Positions 22,682-31,157 of a stretch of DNA of 31,314 bases are shown here, in pieces; the first letter of the stretch is position 1, and the number at the start of each line of letters is the position of its first letter. Origin of the DNA: JAWPMV01 sp038527215 (lineage in GTDB: Bacteria; Bacteroidota; Bacteroidia; J057); contig JBCBGC010000096.1 in the NCBI GenBank assembly GCA_038527215.1, positions 1 through 31,314 of the forward strand, read 5' to 3'. A program made the position numbers and the translations under genes. Below the pieces are notes generated by a model. It worked only from the letters and a program-made list of their open reading frames with translations. It ran no database searches and was not told the origin of the DNA.

Positions 22682-25612
22682 CTAAGCATGCTTTCCTCCA
22701 TCTTGATCCAGAAACTCTGAGGGATATTTACCAAATCGTTTTCTGAAGTTTCTGGAAAAGTGTTTTTCTGCTTTAAATCCCACCGAATAGGCCACCTTTT
22801 TTACGGAGGTATACGGATCCTCCTCCAAAAGAAATTTGGCATGCTTGAACCGTAAGTCCTGAACAAATTGCATAGGCGTGAGGCCGGTCATCGCTTTGAC
22901 CTTACGATGTAAATGAGGGATCGAAATACACATTTCCTCTGCAATATCGATGAGCTTTAAATCAAAGCTTGGCAGTAATTCCATTACCACCTCGTGCAAT
23001 TTACCTAACCAGATTTCATCTGGAGAAATAATATCTTTTTTCACTTTGGGCGGGCTAGCCTGCTCTTCCCCGTATGCTTGAGTATATTCATCCCGGTCAG
23101 CCTGCTGTTGAAGGAGGTTTTCAATTTTTAGTAATAATTCCTCAGGATCGAAAGGCTTAGTCAAATAATCATTGATGCCTTTTTGCAGAGACCGTAAGCG
23201 TCCTTTGGCATCCCTTCTCGCCGTGAGGATAATGATCGGGATTAATTTCCAGCTGAGGTGTGCTTTGAGCCTGTCAACGAACTGCCAGCCATCTAGCTCA
23301 GGCATCATCAGGTCTGTGAGGATCAGGTCAACCTTCAGGCCTTCTTCCAACAGCTTGAGGGCACGCTGTCCATCTGGGGCATGAACGACGGTATAATAGG
23401 GACTGGTGATGTCCCTGATAAATTGGAATAGGTCTTCATGGTCCTCTACAATGAGGAGGGTTTGTAATTCCTCTTCGCCCTTGAAGGGAAGTGCATGAGT
23501 GGCCAGCACCGGGGCAGCAGAAATAGCCGCGTCTACAAGCGCGCTTGCTTCCGCTGTCGTCTTTGGAGCCAGGTTTTGTTTGGACAGGGATATGGGAAAA
23601 CGAACCGTAAACTCACTGCCCTGTTGCCATTCACTGGCTACCTCAATGGTGCCCCCCATCACATCGATATAGTGTTTGACCAGAGCAAGGCCTATCCCGG
23701 TCCCTTCTTCTTGTTTGCTGAGCCGGTCTACCCGATAAAATTGGTCAAAAATATGGGGCAGGGCGGAAGAGGGGATCCCTCTCCCGGTATCTTTTACCTT
23801 GAGTTGAAGGCTAGTATTTTCTAAGATTGTGGCAGAGAGGGTAATATGGTCGCCCTCCTCACTATATTTTATGGCATTGGATAGCAAGTTATGAAGAACG
23901 GACTGGGTCTTATTGACATCTATGTCTACCAGCACATCTTCCTCGATATCGAGCTCTCCCTGAAAAGAGATCCCTTGAGCGCGAGCCAAGGAGGCAAACT
24001 GCACCTCTATCGATCGTAGGAACTCCTTGAGCTTAAGCGTCTTGTTAAAGGGTTGTAAGTGCCCTTGGTCCACTTGTCCCAGATGTAGAAGTTGGTTTAG
24101 CAGGTTGATGGAGTAAGAACTCTGGTCCGAAATGGTTTGGAGCAAATCCTGATCCTTAGCCGATAGCTGGTTGCTCTTTTGCAGTTCTTTGATCGGCCCG
24201 TAGATCAGAGAAAGAGGAGTCCGTAGTTCGTGGGAGATGTTTTGAAAAAAACGCGACTTTTTGGTGTCTAACTCCTCCAGGCGTCCAGCTTGCTGCTTTA
24301 TTTGAGTGTATTGTTCCCTGATACGGGTGGTAAGTTGTTTTTGCTTGAGAAAGAAGAATAACAGCACGGTCAAAAGAACGATCACCCCGATAATCAGGTA
24401 CCTCATCCTGGTTTTCTCCGTTTGTTTCAATTGGGTTTCCACTTCCAAGGCGGAGATTTCTGCTTCCTTTAAGGAGGATTGGAATTTCACTTCCGATTGA
24501 GCCAGGAGCGCTCTTCGATCTGAAAGGCGTAGGGTGTCTTCCAGAGATACCCAGGCTTTTTGATAGTGTAAAGCCTTTTGATAGTCCCCCTTAGCCTCAT
24601 AAATAATGCCCAACCAACGATTAATGCGACTTTCGATAGAGGTGTTTCCGGTTCCGGCTAAGTGTTCGATAGCTTCTTCCCCTACTTCAATGGCCTGATC
24701 CCATTCGTTGGAAAGATAATGCAGCACCATGATTTTAAAGGAAAAAATAGCCTGATCCAGCACGGAATAATGTTTTCTGGCGATTTCCAGAGACTTATAA
24801 TTATAGGTCAGGGCCAATTGATTGTCCTCCAGCCAATTGGCGATTTGGGCGATGGACTGGTATGATAGACCTCGATAATTATGGGGGAGGGCTTCCAGGT
24901 CTTCTTGCAGAATGGCCGCGATGATTTCCCGACCTTTTTCCACCCCTTCCTCAGGTCTGTAAGCTGTGCCACGTGCGTTGAGGGCGATAATTCTGGTGTC
25001 TGGAGAACTCGCTTGAATGCCCAATTCGTAAGCATCGATCAAATACTGATTCGCTTTTTCCAGGTCTCCCAAACTTGCATAATTTATGCCTATGGCTAAT
25101 AGGGAAGTGGTCCAGAAGGAGGTATCTTTCCTGGTTTTTGCCCATCTAGCCGTAAATTGATTCAACGCAATTGCTTCTTCAGATAGTTGCCTGGCCTTGA
25201 CCAGGTCCAGCACTTTTTTCGTAATCTCTTTAAATTGAGCTGGCGAGGGTAGGGATTGGGCTTGTTGGAGCGCTTCTGAAAAATGGACTTTCGCTTTTCC
25301 ATAAGATTGGGTCTCCAGCAGCACCTGCTTACCCTTGGTGAGCGAAAACCATATAAAAGCCGAATCAGACAACTCTTCCTGCACCAAAGTGGAGAGTTGG
25401 TCCATGCAGGAGTTCAGATAATCACCAGAAGGAGTTTGGTCGAGTAAGGACCAGATAAAACGCGCATATGCCACCGCATTATTTGTAGAGCTACCAGGGA
25501 TTTTCATGCCTTCTGGAAGGCTATCAGTGTGGGTTACAACCCGGGTGACTTGGCTGAGAGCTGCAAAATGGAAGTACCCCAATAAGGAAAGGGCACAAAT
25601 GAATCTTTTCAT
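22682..25612 (-). CDS. Hybrid two-component system regulator (HTCS), paralogue with TPR sensor
   Basis: 976 residues, same layout as the gene at 18908-21850. The signal peptide (FICALSLLGYFHFAALSQ) is followed by a TPR-like helical periplasmic region (about 90-380; ASLGDLEKANQYLIDAYELG, YEAKGDYQKALHYQKAW). The membrane helix is 405-422 (YLIIGVIVLLTVLLFFFL). HisKA carries His461 (NISHELRTPLSLIYGP). The HATPase has LLSNAIKYS, DTGRGIPSS and GTGIGLALV. The receiver has Asp767 (ILTDLMMPELDGW) and YLTKPFDPEE. The AraC HTH reads SIPHLHRKVKAMTGLTPMQF, KKVAYSVGFKAEKHFSRNFRKRFGKYPSE. The near-identical HTH recognition segments of the two paralogues suggest overlapping DNA targets, while the sensor parts differ. 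Its stop lies 18 bp from the stop of the convergent HTH gene. Confidence 0.92.
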   Translation of the reverse strand: MKRFICALSLLGYFHFAALSQVTRVVTHTDSLPEGMKIPGSSTNNAVAYARFIWSLLDQTPSGDYLNSCMDQLSTLVQEELSDSAFIWFSLTKGKQVLLETQSYGKAKVHFSEALQQAQSLPSPAQFKEITKKVLDLVKARQLSEEAIALNQFTARWAKTRKDTSFWTTSLLAIGINYASLGDLEKANQYLIDAYELGIQASSPDTRIIALNARGTAYRPEEGVEKGREIIAAILQEDLEALPHNYRGLSYQSIAQIANWLEDNQLALTYNYKSLEIARKHYSVLDQAIFSFKIMVLHYLSNEWDQAIEVGEEAIEHLAGTGNTSIESRINRWLGIIYEAKGDYQKALHYQKAWVSLEDTLRLSDRRALLAQSEVKFQSSLKEAEISALEVETQLKQTEKTRMRYLIIGVIVLLTVLLFFFLKQKQLTTRIREQYTQIKQQAGRLEELDTKKSRFFQNISHELRTPLSLIYGPIKELQKSNQLSAKDQDLLQTISDQSSYSINLLNQLLHLGQVDQGHLQPFNKTLKLKEFLRSIEVQFASLARAQGISFQGELDIEEDVLVDIDVNKTQSVLHNLLSNAIKYSEEGDHITLSATILENTSLQLKVKDTGRGIPSSALPHIFDQFYRVDRLSKQEEGTGIGLALVKHYIDVMGGTIEVASEWQQGSEFTVRFPISLSKQNLAPKTTAEASALVDAAISAAPVLATHALPFKGEEELQTLLIVEDHEDLFQFIRDITSPYYTVVHAPDGQRALKLLEEGLKVDLILTDLMMPELDGWQFVDRLKAHLSWKLIPIIILTARRDAKGRLRSLQKGINDYLTKPFDPEELLLKIENLLQQQADRDEYTQAYGEEQASPPKVKKDIISPDEIWLGKLHEVVMELLPSFDLKLIDIAEEMCISIPHLHRKVKAMTGLTPMQFVQDLRFKHAKFLLEEDPYTSVKKVAYSVGFKAEKHFSRNFRKRFGKYPSEFLDQDGGKHA

Positions 25613-26236
25613 TTGAAACGTGTTGTTGTTCTTCCTTATGCAGCAAAATGAAGTAACGAAGATATCGGGTAAAATGGAACCCCTTGTCCCTGAAATTGGG
25701 TTCGGATTACTCTCAATAAGGGTATTTGATATTTAGGTGTACCCTCTCAGATATTTTCATTAACCACATGGGACGGTGATGCGGATCTCCTTTGTATTTC
25801 ATTAGGCAAGCGCTTTCGAATAGTGAAAATTAGCAAGCCTTAAATCAGAAAACCCGGTCTTTGGCTAGTCCTTGATTTTTGTCAAAATATAACCTCTTCC
25901 CTCATGCTTTTCTTCTCAAAAAATTAGAAACTCGTAATATTACCCATAAAGCCAAAAGGGCTGAATAGGGGGAAAAAATAGGGGTAATCAGCATAAAAAA
26001 TACCTCTTGAAAATAGGTTGGCGGGGGATGCTGAGCATGTTGCTAGGGAAGTAATCCGATGGATAAAAGGGGCTGTAGTGGGCGAAAATCTCCTTACATG
26101 CATAGAAATATTCCCATAGCCTCCTCGCTGCAATTGCTCGAGCTACGCTTTTAATTGGTTGAAGTTTTGTGGGTCCCCAAGCATTGAGTGGGACAGGAAT
26201 ATTTATCAACAATCGAATTTTAACCAATAGCTTTTC
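25613..26236. other. Divergent intergenic region, HTCS to tail-fibre gene
   Basis: No gene seen in 624 bp. The left part carries the HTCS leader block (25699-25766). The rest is AT-rich with no strong hairpin and no clear promoter for the plus-strand gene at 26237. Confidence 0.5.
25699..25766 (-). promoter_or_regulatory. Conserved leader block upstream of the second HTCS gene
   Basis: On the minus strand TGGTTAATGAAAATATC (25766-25750) is identical over 17 nt to the block upstream of the other HTCS. GTACAC (25742-25737) and CGAACC (25704-25699) follow in the same order. It lies 87-154 bp before the start codon. Confidence 0.5.
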
Positions 26237-29200
26237 ATGATTCAGATGATCAAGCGAGCTTTCTTTACGGTCGGCATATTGGGCCTGGGGATTTCCCTTT
26301 CAGTAGTAAAGGCTCAAAATACCGGGATTGGTACCACCAATCCAACCAATACCTTGCACATAAAACCAGATACCAGTCTTGCTAATCCGGATCCCATTCG
26401 TATTGAAAACCTCCGATTTTACTCCAGTGGGGCAGATTCTGCTTTATTGGTCTGTGATCCAGCTACAGGCATCGTCCGGTATATGAGCCTCTCTTCTTTC
26501 GTATCAGGAGACGGAGAGTGGTCCAATGTAACAGGCAACGCTATTTACGCCAATCGGGCCTGGGCCAATGGGAATCCCATCGTGATCACGGGTGATGGAA
26601 AATTAGGGATCGGAACCACTGCTCCTAGTTCCCGATTGGAGATCGAGGGTACGACTAAGGTCAAAAAAACGGGCACTGCACAGTTACAGGTAATAAACCC
26701 GGATACTACGGATAACCTCAATCCGGCTGAAATTGTCTTTTATCGAACTGCTGTAGCTAATAATCAAAAGTCAGCCGTAGGCGTAGGGGGTACAGCGCGT
26801 GATTTTTTCATTTGGCATAATGGGAAGGACCGGATGAATATCATAGAGGATGGGAATGTCGGTATCAATACCAAATCGCCTACGGCCAAACTGGACGTCA
26901 ATGGAACTTTTAGGGTGCGATATATTGACCAAGCCACAGCTGAAGACTCTGCTTTTTTGGTGGTGAATCCTAGCGACGGAACTGTCCATTTCAAGAATGC
27001 CTCAGAGGTAGCAGGCGGAAGTTCCCCTTGGGAAATGGTGGATACTTCTGCAACCGCCTACACCTATCTCCAAGAGTTAAATAACGCACAATCCGAAGGG
27101 GACTATGTTCGTTTTAGGACTTCTGGCGGCGGGGATTTAGAAATCTTTGATGTGGCTGGCACTAGCTGGCAACGGCAGGCTAAGATTTATGGCCACGGCA
27201 TGGAGCTGAATACCTGGAACACCCCCTGGGCGCCTAATTTTAATTTTCGCCGATCTAATGGTAGCTCAGGGAACGCCACTAGCTTGAGCCAGGGAAATCC
27301 GGTGGGAGAGCTAAACTTTCATGCGCAAAATGATACCTGGAGCAATAATGGGTTTTTGCAGCTTCAGACCAAAGTAGATACCACCGGCAACTGGGCCTTG
27401 AGCGGAAACAATATGCCCTTAGACTTTCTCGTCAAAGCCAAACGACAAAACAGTGGAGCGGAAACTAATTTGATCGTTAAAGCCAACGGAAATGTGGGGG
27501 TCGGGACCACTAATCCCGATGCAAAGTTGGAGGTTCAAGGTCAAGGTAAAATTGTAAAAGATGGAGTCAAGCAATTAATGATTATTAATCCAGATCCAAC
27601 CGATAATCCTGAAACTGCGGAGATTGCTTTTCAACGGGTAGCCGTAGCCAATAGCCAAAAATCTGCAGTAGGGGTAGGAGGGACTGGACGCGACTTTTTC
27701 ATTTCCCATAATGGAATAGATAGAATTAATATCGATCAAGACGGTCATGTAGGGATCGGCAACCTCAATCCAGAGTATTTACTGGACGCTCCTGACAGTA
27801 GCCGGGTAGGTCAAAACCTGTTGCATGAAAACATGGAGCTGAACTACTTCGGGAGCGGAAACCGTTTTTCCTATCTGGATTTCCACACCCAGGATTCCTC
27901 TGACTATGATGCACGAATCATCAAACGCCCTGGGGCAGCCGGACGGATGTTCATCGTAAATAAAGGCGGAGGCAATCTTACGCTAAACACCGATGCGCCA
28001 GGAGACCAGATGATTATTGATGGTGGAACGGGCAATGTAGGCATAGGGGTAGGAGGAGCGTCGGAAAAACTAGACGTAAATGGTGGGCTAAGGGTCAGAA
28101 CTATTCCGTTGGCGGAAACCAATGACACTTCAGTGCTCGTTACTGATCCGGCTACCGGGGTGGTGCGATATATGAATATCGGTGATCTGTCTTCGCCTGG
28201 TTCGGATGTTTCCTCTGTTTGGTTCGGTTCAGATGATAATGCAGGGGCGAATACGCTTGGAGAAAGCATCTACCACAATGGGCGAGTAGGACTTGGGGTT
28301 ACGAATCCCACGGTAAAACTTGATGTTAATGGCTCGTTGAAAGTTAGTAATATCCCGACTGCCACTGCGGGCGATGATTGGGTGTTAGTAACCAATCCTA
28401 CTGCAGGGCTCGTAACACGCGTAGAGATGTCCTCCCTTGGTGGAGAATGGGCCAAGGTTGGTGGTAATACCGTTTATGCCAGTGAGGCCTGGTCCAATGG
28501 AAAGCCCGTGGTCGTGACCGATAATGGACGGTTAGGCGTAGGAACCACCACCCCTAATGTACCCCTTGAAATTAATGGGGAGACTTGGGTCAGTAAATCA
28601 GGCAATGGTCAATTAAGGATATTCAACCCCAACACCAGCGATAATTTAGATCCTGCTGAAATTGTATTTGATCGCTCTCAAGTAGCTGGTACCCAACGTT
28701 CGGCTATTGGCGTTGGGGGTACTGCTCGGGATTTTTTCATCTGGCACAATGGCGCGGATCGTTTAACCATAGACGAGGCAGGTCGAGTAGGTATAGGTAA
28801 AGATGATCCTACCGAAAACCTGCACGTGGGTGAAAATGTCCGCATTGATCAGAACCTCTACATAAACCGGAACGGTAGCAATTCGTATCCCGGTAGGGGT
28901 AATTCACAAACAGGTTTGAGTGTAGTGGGTAATTCTGAGGGGGCTAGCCTATCCATCTCCCTTGATGCAGCGGGCGATCCTGTAAACGTCAATCGAAATT
29001 CCAATGGAAATGTCATTGGATTCTATCAAAACGGGACTTATCAGGGTGGGATAGCCGTTAATGGTTCTACGGTGGCCTATAACACTACCTCTGATGTCAG
29101 GCTCAAAGAGAATATCCAGGCTACCCAGTTTGGCTTAGGGGACCTGATGAAACTGAATGTAGTGGATTACAATTTCATTGCCGATCAGAACAAAACACCG

Positions 29201-29389
29201 CTTACCGGCTTCCTCGCTCAAGAACTGGCCAACATTTTCCCTCAAGCAGTGAAAGAAGGGGGAGATAATCCCGAAACCGATCCTTGGGCCGTGGATCATA
29301 GCAAGCTGGTGCCCTTGCTGGTAAAAGCCCTCCAGGATCAGCAGAAGCAAATCGACGCCTTGAAGGCAACGATAGAAGCCATGAAATAA
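26237..29389 (+). CDS. Secreted tail-fibre-like protein with S74 intramolecular chaperone domain
   Basis: 1050 residues. Signal peptide (AFFTVGILGLGISLSVVKAQ), then a long shaft of repeats with the recurring 'GIGT.NP...L.v.G' motif of phage tail-spike-like proteins (NTGIGTTNPTNTLHI, KLGIGTTAPSSRLEI, VGVGTTNPDAKLEV, LGVGTTTPNVPLEI). One longer module (INPD.TDN...AEI.F.R, VGVGGTARDFFIWHN) occurs three times, near nt 26650, 27540 and 28590. The C-terminus (about 945-1050) is a peptidase S74 / chaperone of endosialidase domain with likely dyad Ser952 and Lys957 in TSDVRLKENI. It also has TGFLAQELANIFPQAV and a final coiled coil (LVKALQDQQKQIDALKATIEA). This domain trimerises the shaft and then cuts itself off. 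The start could also be Met4. No phage genes surround it, so a surface adhesin of the host is more likely than a prophage fibre. Confidence 0.85.
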   Translation: MIQMIKRAFFTVGILGLGISLSVVKAQNTGIGTTNPTNTLHIKPDTSLANPDPIRIENLRFYSSGADSALLVCDPATGIVRYMSLSSFVSGDGEWSNVTGNAIYANRAWANGNPIVITGDGKLGIGTTAPSSRLEIEGTTKVKKTGTAQLQVINPDTTDNLNPAEIVFYRTAVANNQKSAVGVGGTARDFFIWHNGKDRMNIIEDGNVGINTKSPTAKLDVNGTFRVRYIDQATAEDSAFLVVNPSDGTVHFKNASEVAGGSSPWEMVDTSATAYTYLQELNNAQSEGDYVRFRTSGGGDLEIFDVAGTSWQRQAKIYGHGMELNTWNTPWAPNFNFRRSNGSSGNATSLSQGNPVGELNFHAQNDTWSNNGFLQLQTKVDTTGNWALSGNNMPLDFLVKAKRQNSGAETNLIVKANGNVGVGTTNPDAKLEVQGQGKIVKDGVKQLMIINPDPTDNPETAEIAFQRVAVANSQKSAVGVGGTGRDFFISHNGIDRINIDQDGHVGIGNLNPEYLLDAPDSSRVGQNLLHENMELNYFGSGNRFSYLDFHTQDSSDYDARIIKRPGAAGRMFIVNKGGGNLTLNTDAPGDQMIIDGGTGNVGIGVGGASEKLDVNGGLRVRTIPLAETNDTSVLVTDPATGVVRYMNIGDLSSPGSDVSSVWFGSDDNAGANTLGESIYHNGRVGLGVTNPTVKLDVNGSLKVSNIPTATAGDDWVLVTNPTAGLVTRVEMSSLGGEWAKVGGNTVYASEAWSNGKPVVVTDNGRLGVGTTTPNVPLEINGETWVSKSGNGQLRIFNPNTSDNLDPAEIVFDRSQVAGTQRSAIGVGGTARDFFIWHNGADRLTIDEAGRVGIGKDDPTENLHVGENVRIDQNLYINRNGSNSYPGRGNSQTGLSVVGNSEGASLSISLDAAGDPVNVNRNSNGNVIGFYQNGTYQGGIAVNGSTVAYNTTSDVRLKENIQATQFGLGDLMKLNVVDYNFIADQNKTPLTGFLAQELANIFPQAVKEGGDNPETDPWAVDHSKLVPLLVKALQDQQKQIDALKATIEAMK

Positions 29390-29431
29390 GGGCTACCCTA
29401 AAAGAATTACATTTTCTTTATGCAAGTCTGA

Positions 29432-29474
29432 GAGGGGCCACATACCGATGGAAGGCGTGGCCCCTCCATTTTTT
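29432..29474 (+). terminator. Intrinsic terminator after the tail-fibre-like gene
   Basis: GAGGGGCCAC (29432-29441) pairs perfectly with GTGGCCCCTC (29457-29466) and CATTTTTT follows. The next gene starts 17 bp later, so it is probably expressed separately or by read-through. Confidence 0.88.
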
Positions 29475-29491
29475 CCAGAACGTTAATCATC

Positions 29492-31021
29492 ATGTCAAAT
29501 AGAAATAAATTTTCCCTCTCAACCGGGGTGAGCCAGAAAACATGGCGGTGGGGTGGGGGAACCCTACTGGCCCTGGCTGCCGCCTATGCTTTATTCTCCT
29601 TAAATTCCGATTGGACAAATGGAGGAACCCTCATGATCAAGGGGACCCAGATGAATTATTATGGCCACAATTTTATCAACTTGTCAAATGGCAGCTTCTC
29701 CAATCAAGGGATCGTCCATTTTCAAGGCAATATCGTCAATGATGGGACCATGGACTGTCAAGGATGTCCCTCTGGTAACCAATTGTTAAATAATGCGGGG
29801 GGCAATCAGCAGAGTATTTCCGGAAATAATCCCATTACCTGGCATGGCGCAGAACTCGATAATCCCGGAGGCCTGGTCCTGGCCAATGAACTAAGGATTC
29901 AAAATGCCTTTGTATTCCAACAAGGTATGATTACCACGAACCGCTCCAATCCTGATGAATTTTTACATATACTGGATGGCGGAATTGTGTCAAATCAAAG
30001 TAATGATAAACACGTAGATGGATACATGGGCAAAACCGGCAGTGCAAGCTTTACCTTTCCGGTGGGGGACGGAACCAAACTGGCTCCGGTTGGCATTGAG
30101 GGAAATCAGCCCACCGACTTTTTTAAAGCGGCCTATTTTTCGGAGGATGCCTCCCTGGCTTCTTTTCCTTCCGGAGCCCCCTTTACCCGCAACGCCACGG
30201 ATACAGATATTTCCTATGTCCATGGGGAGGAATATTGGGACGTAGATGGGCGTGCACTCACCCAGCTAACCTTGTATTGGGATCAGACAAGTAACCTGGC
30301 CTCCTGGGTACAGTCCCTTGATTCGGTAATAGTCTCTGGTTGGGATGGAAGCCAATGGATAAACCTGGGACAGGCTGCCTATACGGGAAATCTTTCCTCT
30401 GGCACCCTAACCAGTCAATATGTGGTTCCTGATGACTATTACGCTTATACCCTGGCCAAAGAAAATCCTCAGGTTTTCCCGGTAGAGTGGCTGGATTTTC
30501 AGGTCGAAAGAAAAGGGACAGATGCCGAACTGCGCTGGAGCACGGCCAGAGAAATGAATGCAGATTTTTTTGAAGTGCAATTATCACAGGATGGTCAGGA
30601 GTTTGAAAACCGAGGGTCTGTCATGGCTACCGGAAATTCTAATCAGGTAGAAACCTATGCTTTTACCGATCAAAGCATTCCTAGTGTAGCTTCTTTGTTT
30701 TATCGCCTGCGTCAGGTGGACCAGGACGGACAATTTGATTTCTCCGATATGGTAGAATTAAAGTTAGCGGAGGATATTATGCAATTTAATATGTACCCCA
30801 ATCCGGTCCAGGACCAACTCAATATCCTGATAGGGAGATCTACCGAAGAATTATATCAAGTGAGTATTACCAATCTGGCCGGGCAGGAGTTATACACACG
30901 TACCTACCAGGGCAATCATCATGTAAAAATTCCGGTTGCTAGCTGGGCCGAAGGAAATTATATCGTGTCATTGAAAGGAGTAGGCAAAACCCTCTCAAAA
31001 AAATTAATCGTTAACCGCTAG
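29492..31021 (+). CDS. T9SS type-A sorted surface protein
   Basis: 509 residues. An N-terminal hydrophobic segment (about 20-40, WGGGTLLALAAAYALFSL) acts as signal or anchor. A Gly/Asn-rich beta-helix-like part follows (about 45-160; NNAGGNQQSISGNNPITWHGAELDN), then a beta domain (about 175-310). Residues 326-425 hold the pre-sorting module (FPVEWLDFQVERKG, RWSTAREMNADFFEVQLSQDG, FYRLRQVDQDGQFDFSD). The T9SS type-A C-terminal domain (about 430-509) has canonical MYPNPVQDQLNIL, ITNLAGQEL and ASWAEGNYIVSL. It should cross the outer membrane through T9SS. Function is unknown; this type of protein often binds surfaces or carbohydrate. It lies directly downstream of the tail-fibre-like gene but behind a strong terminator. 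Confidence 0.82.
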   Translation: MSNRNKFSLSTGVSQKTWRWGGGTLLALAAAYALFSLNSDWTNGGTLMIKGTQMNYYGHNFINLSNGSFSNQGIVHFQGNIVNDGTMDCQGCPSGNQLLNNAGGNQQSISGNNPITWHGAELDNPGGLVLANELRIQNAFVFQQGMITTNRSNPDEFLHILDGGIVSNQSNDKHVDGYMGKTGSASFTFPVGDGTKLAPVGIEGNQPTDFFKAAYFSEDASLASFPSGAPFTRNATDTDISYVHGEEYWDVDGRALTQLTLYWDQTSNLASWVQSLDSVIVSGWDGSQWINLGQAAYTGNLSSGTLTSQYVVPDDYYAYTLAKENPQVFPVEWLDFQVERKGTDAELRWSTAREMNADFFEVQLSQDGQEFENRGSVMATGNSNQVETYAFTDQSIPSVASLFYRLRQVDQDGQFDFSDMVELKLAEDIMQFNMYPNPVQDQLNILIGRSTEELYQVSITNLAGQELYTRTYQGNHHVKIPVASWAEGNYIVSLKGVGKTLSKKLIVNR

Positions 31022-31101
31022 GCTTACGATTCATGAATCTTTTGGTAATTGTTTAACAGTGTTTCTAACAAAGCGGTAAAACGCTTGATTAGGAAAAAGT
31101 G

Positions 31102-31129
31102 CCCCCCAGTTATGCTGAGGGGTTTTTTT
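31102..31129 (+). terminator. Intrinsic terminator after the T9SS protein gene
   Basis: CCCC-C-CAG (31102-31109) pairs with CTG-A-GGGG (31115-31122) with one internal mismatch and TTATG-type loop; T7 follows. Confidence 0.8.
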
Positions 31130-31157
31130 ATGGGAGGATTTTTGTTTCTACTTTTTT

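Noticed and set aside
26237..29389. Prophage tail region
   Set aside because: The tail-fibre-like protein has a bacterial signal peptide and its neighbours are an HTCS and a T9SS protein; no other phage gene is visible.
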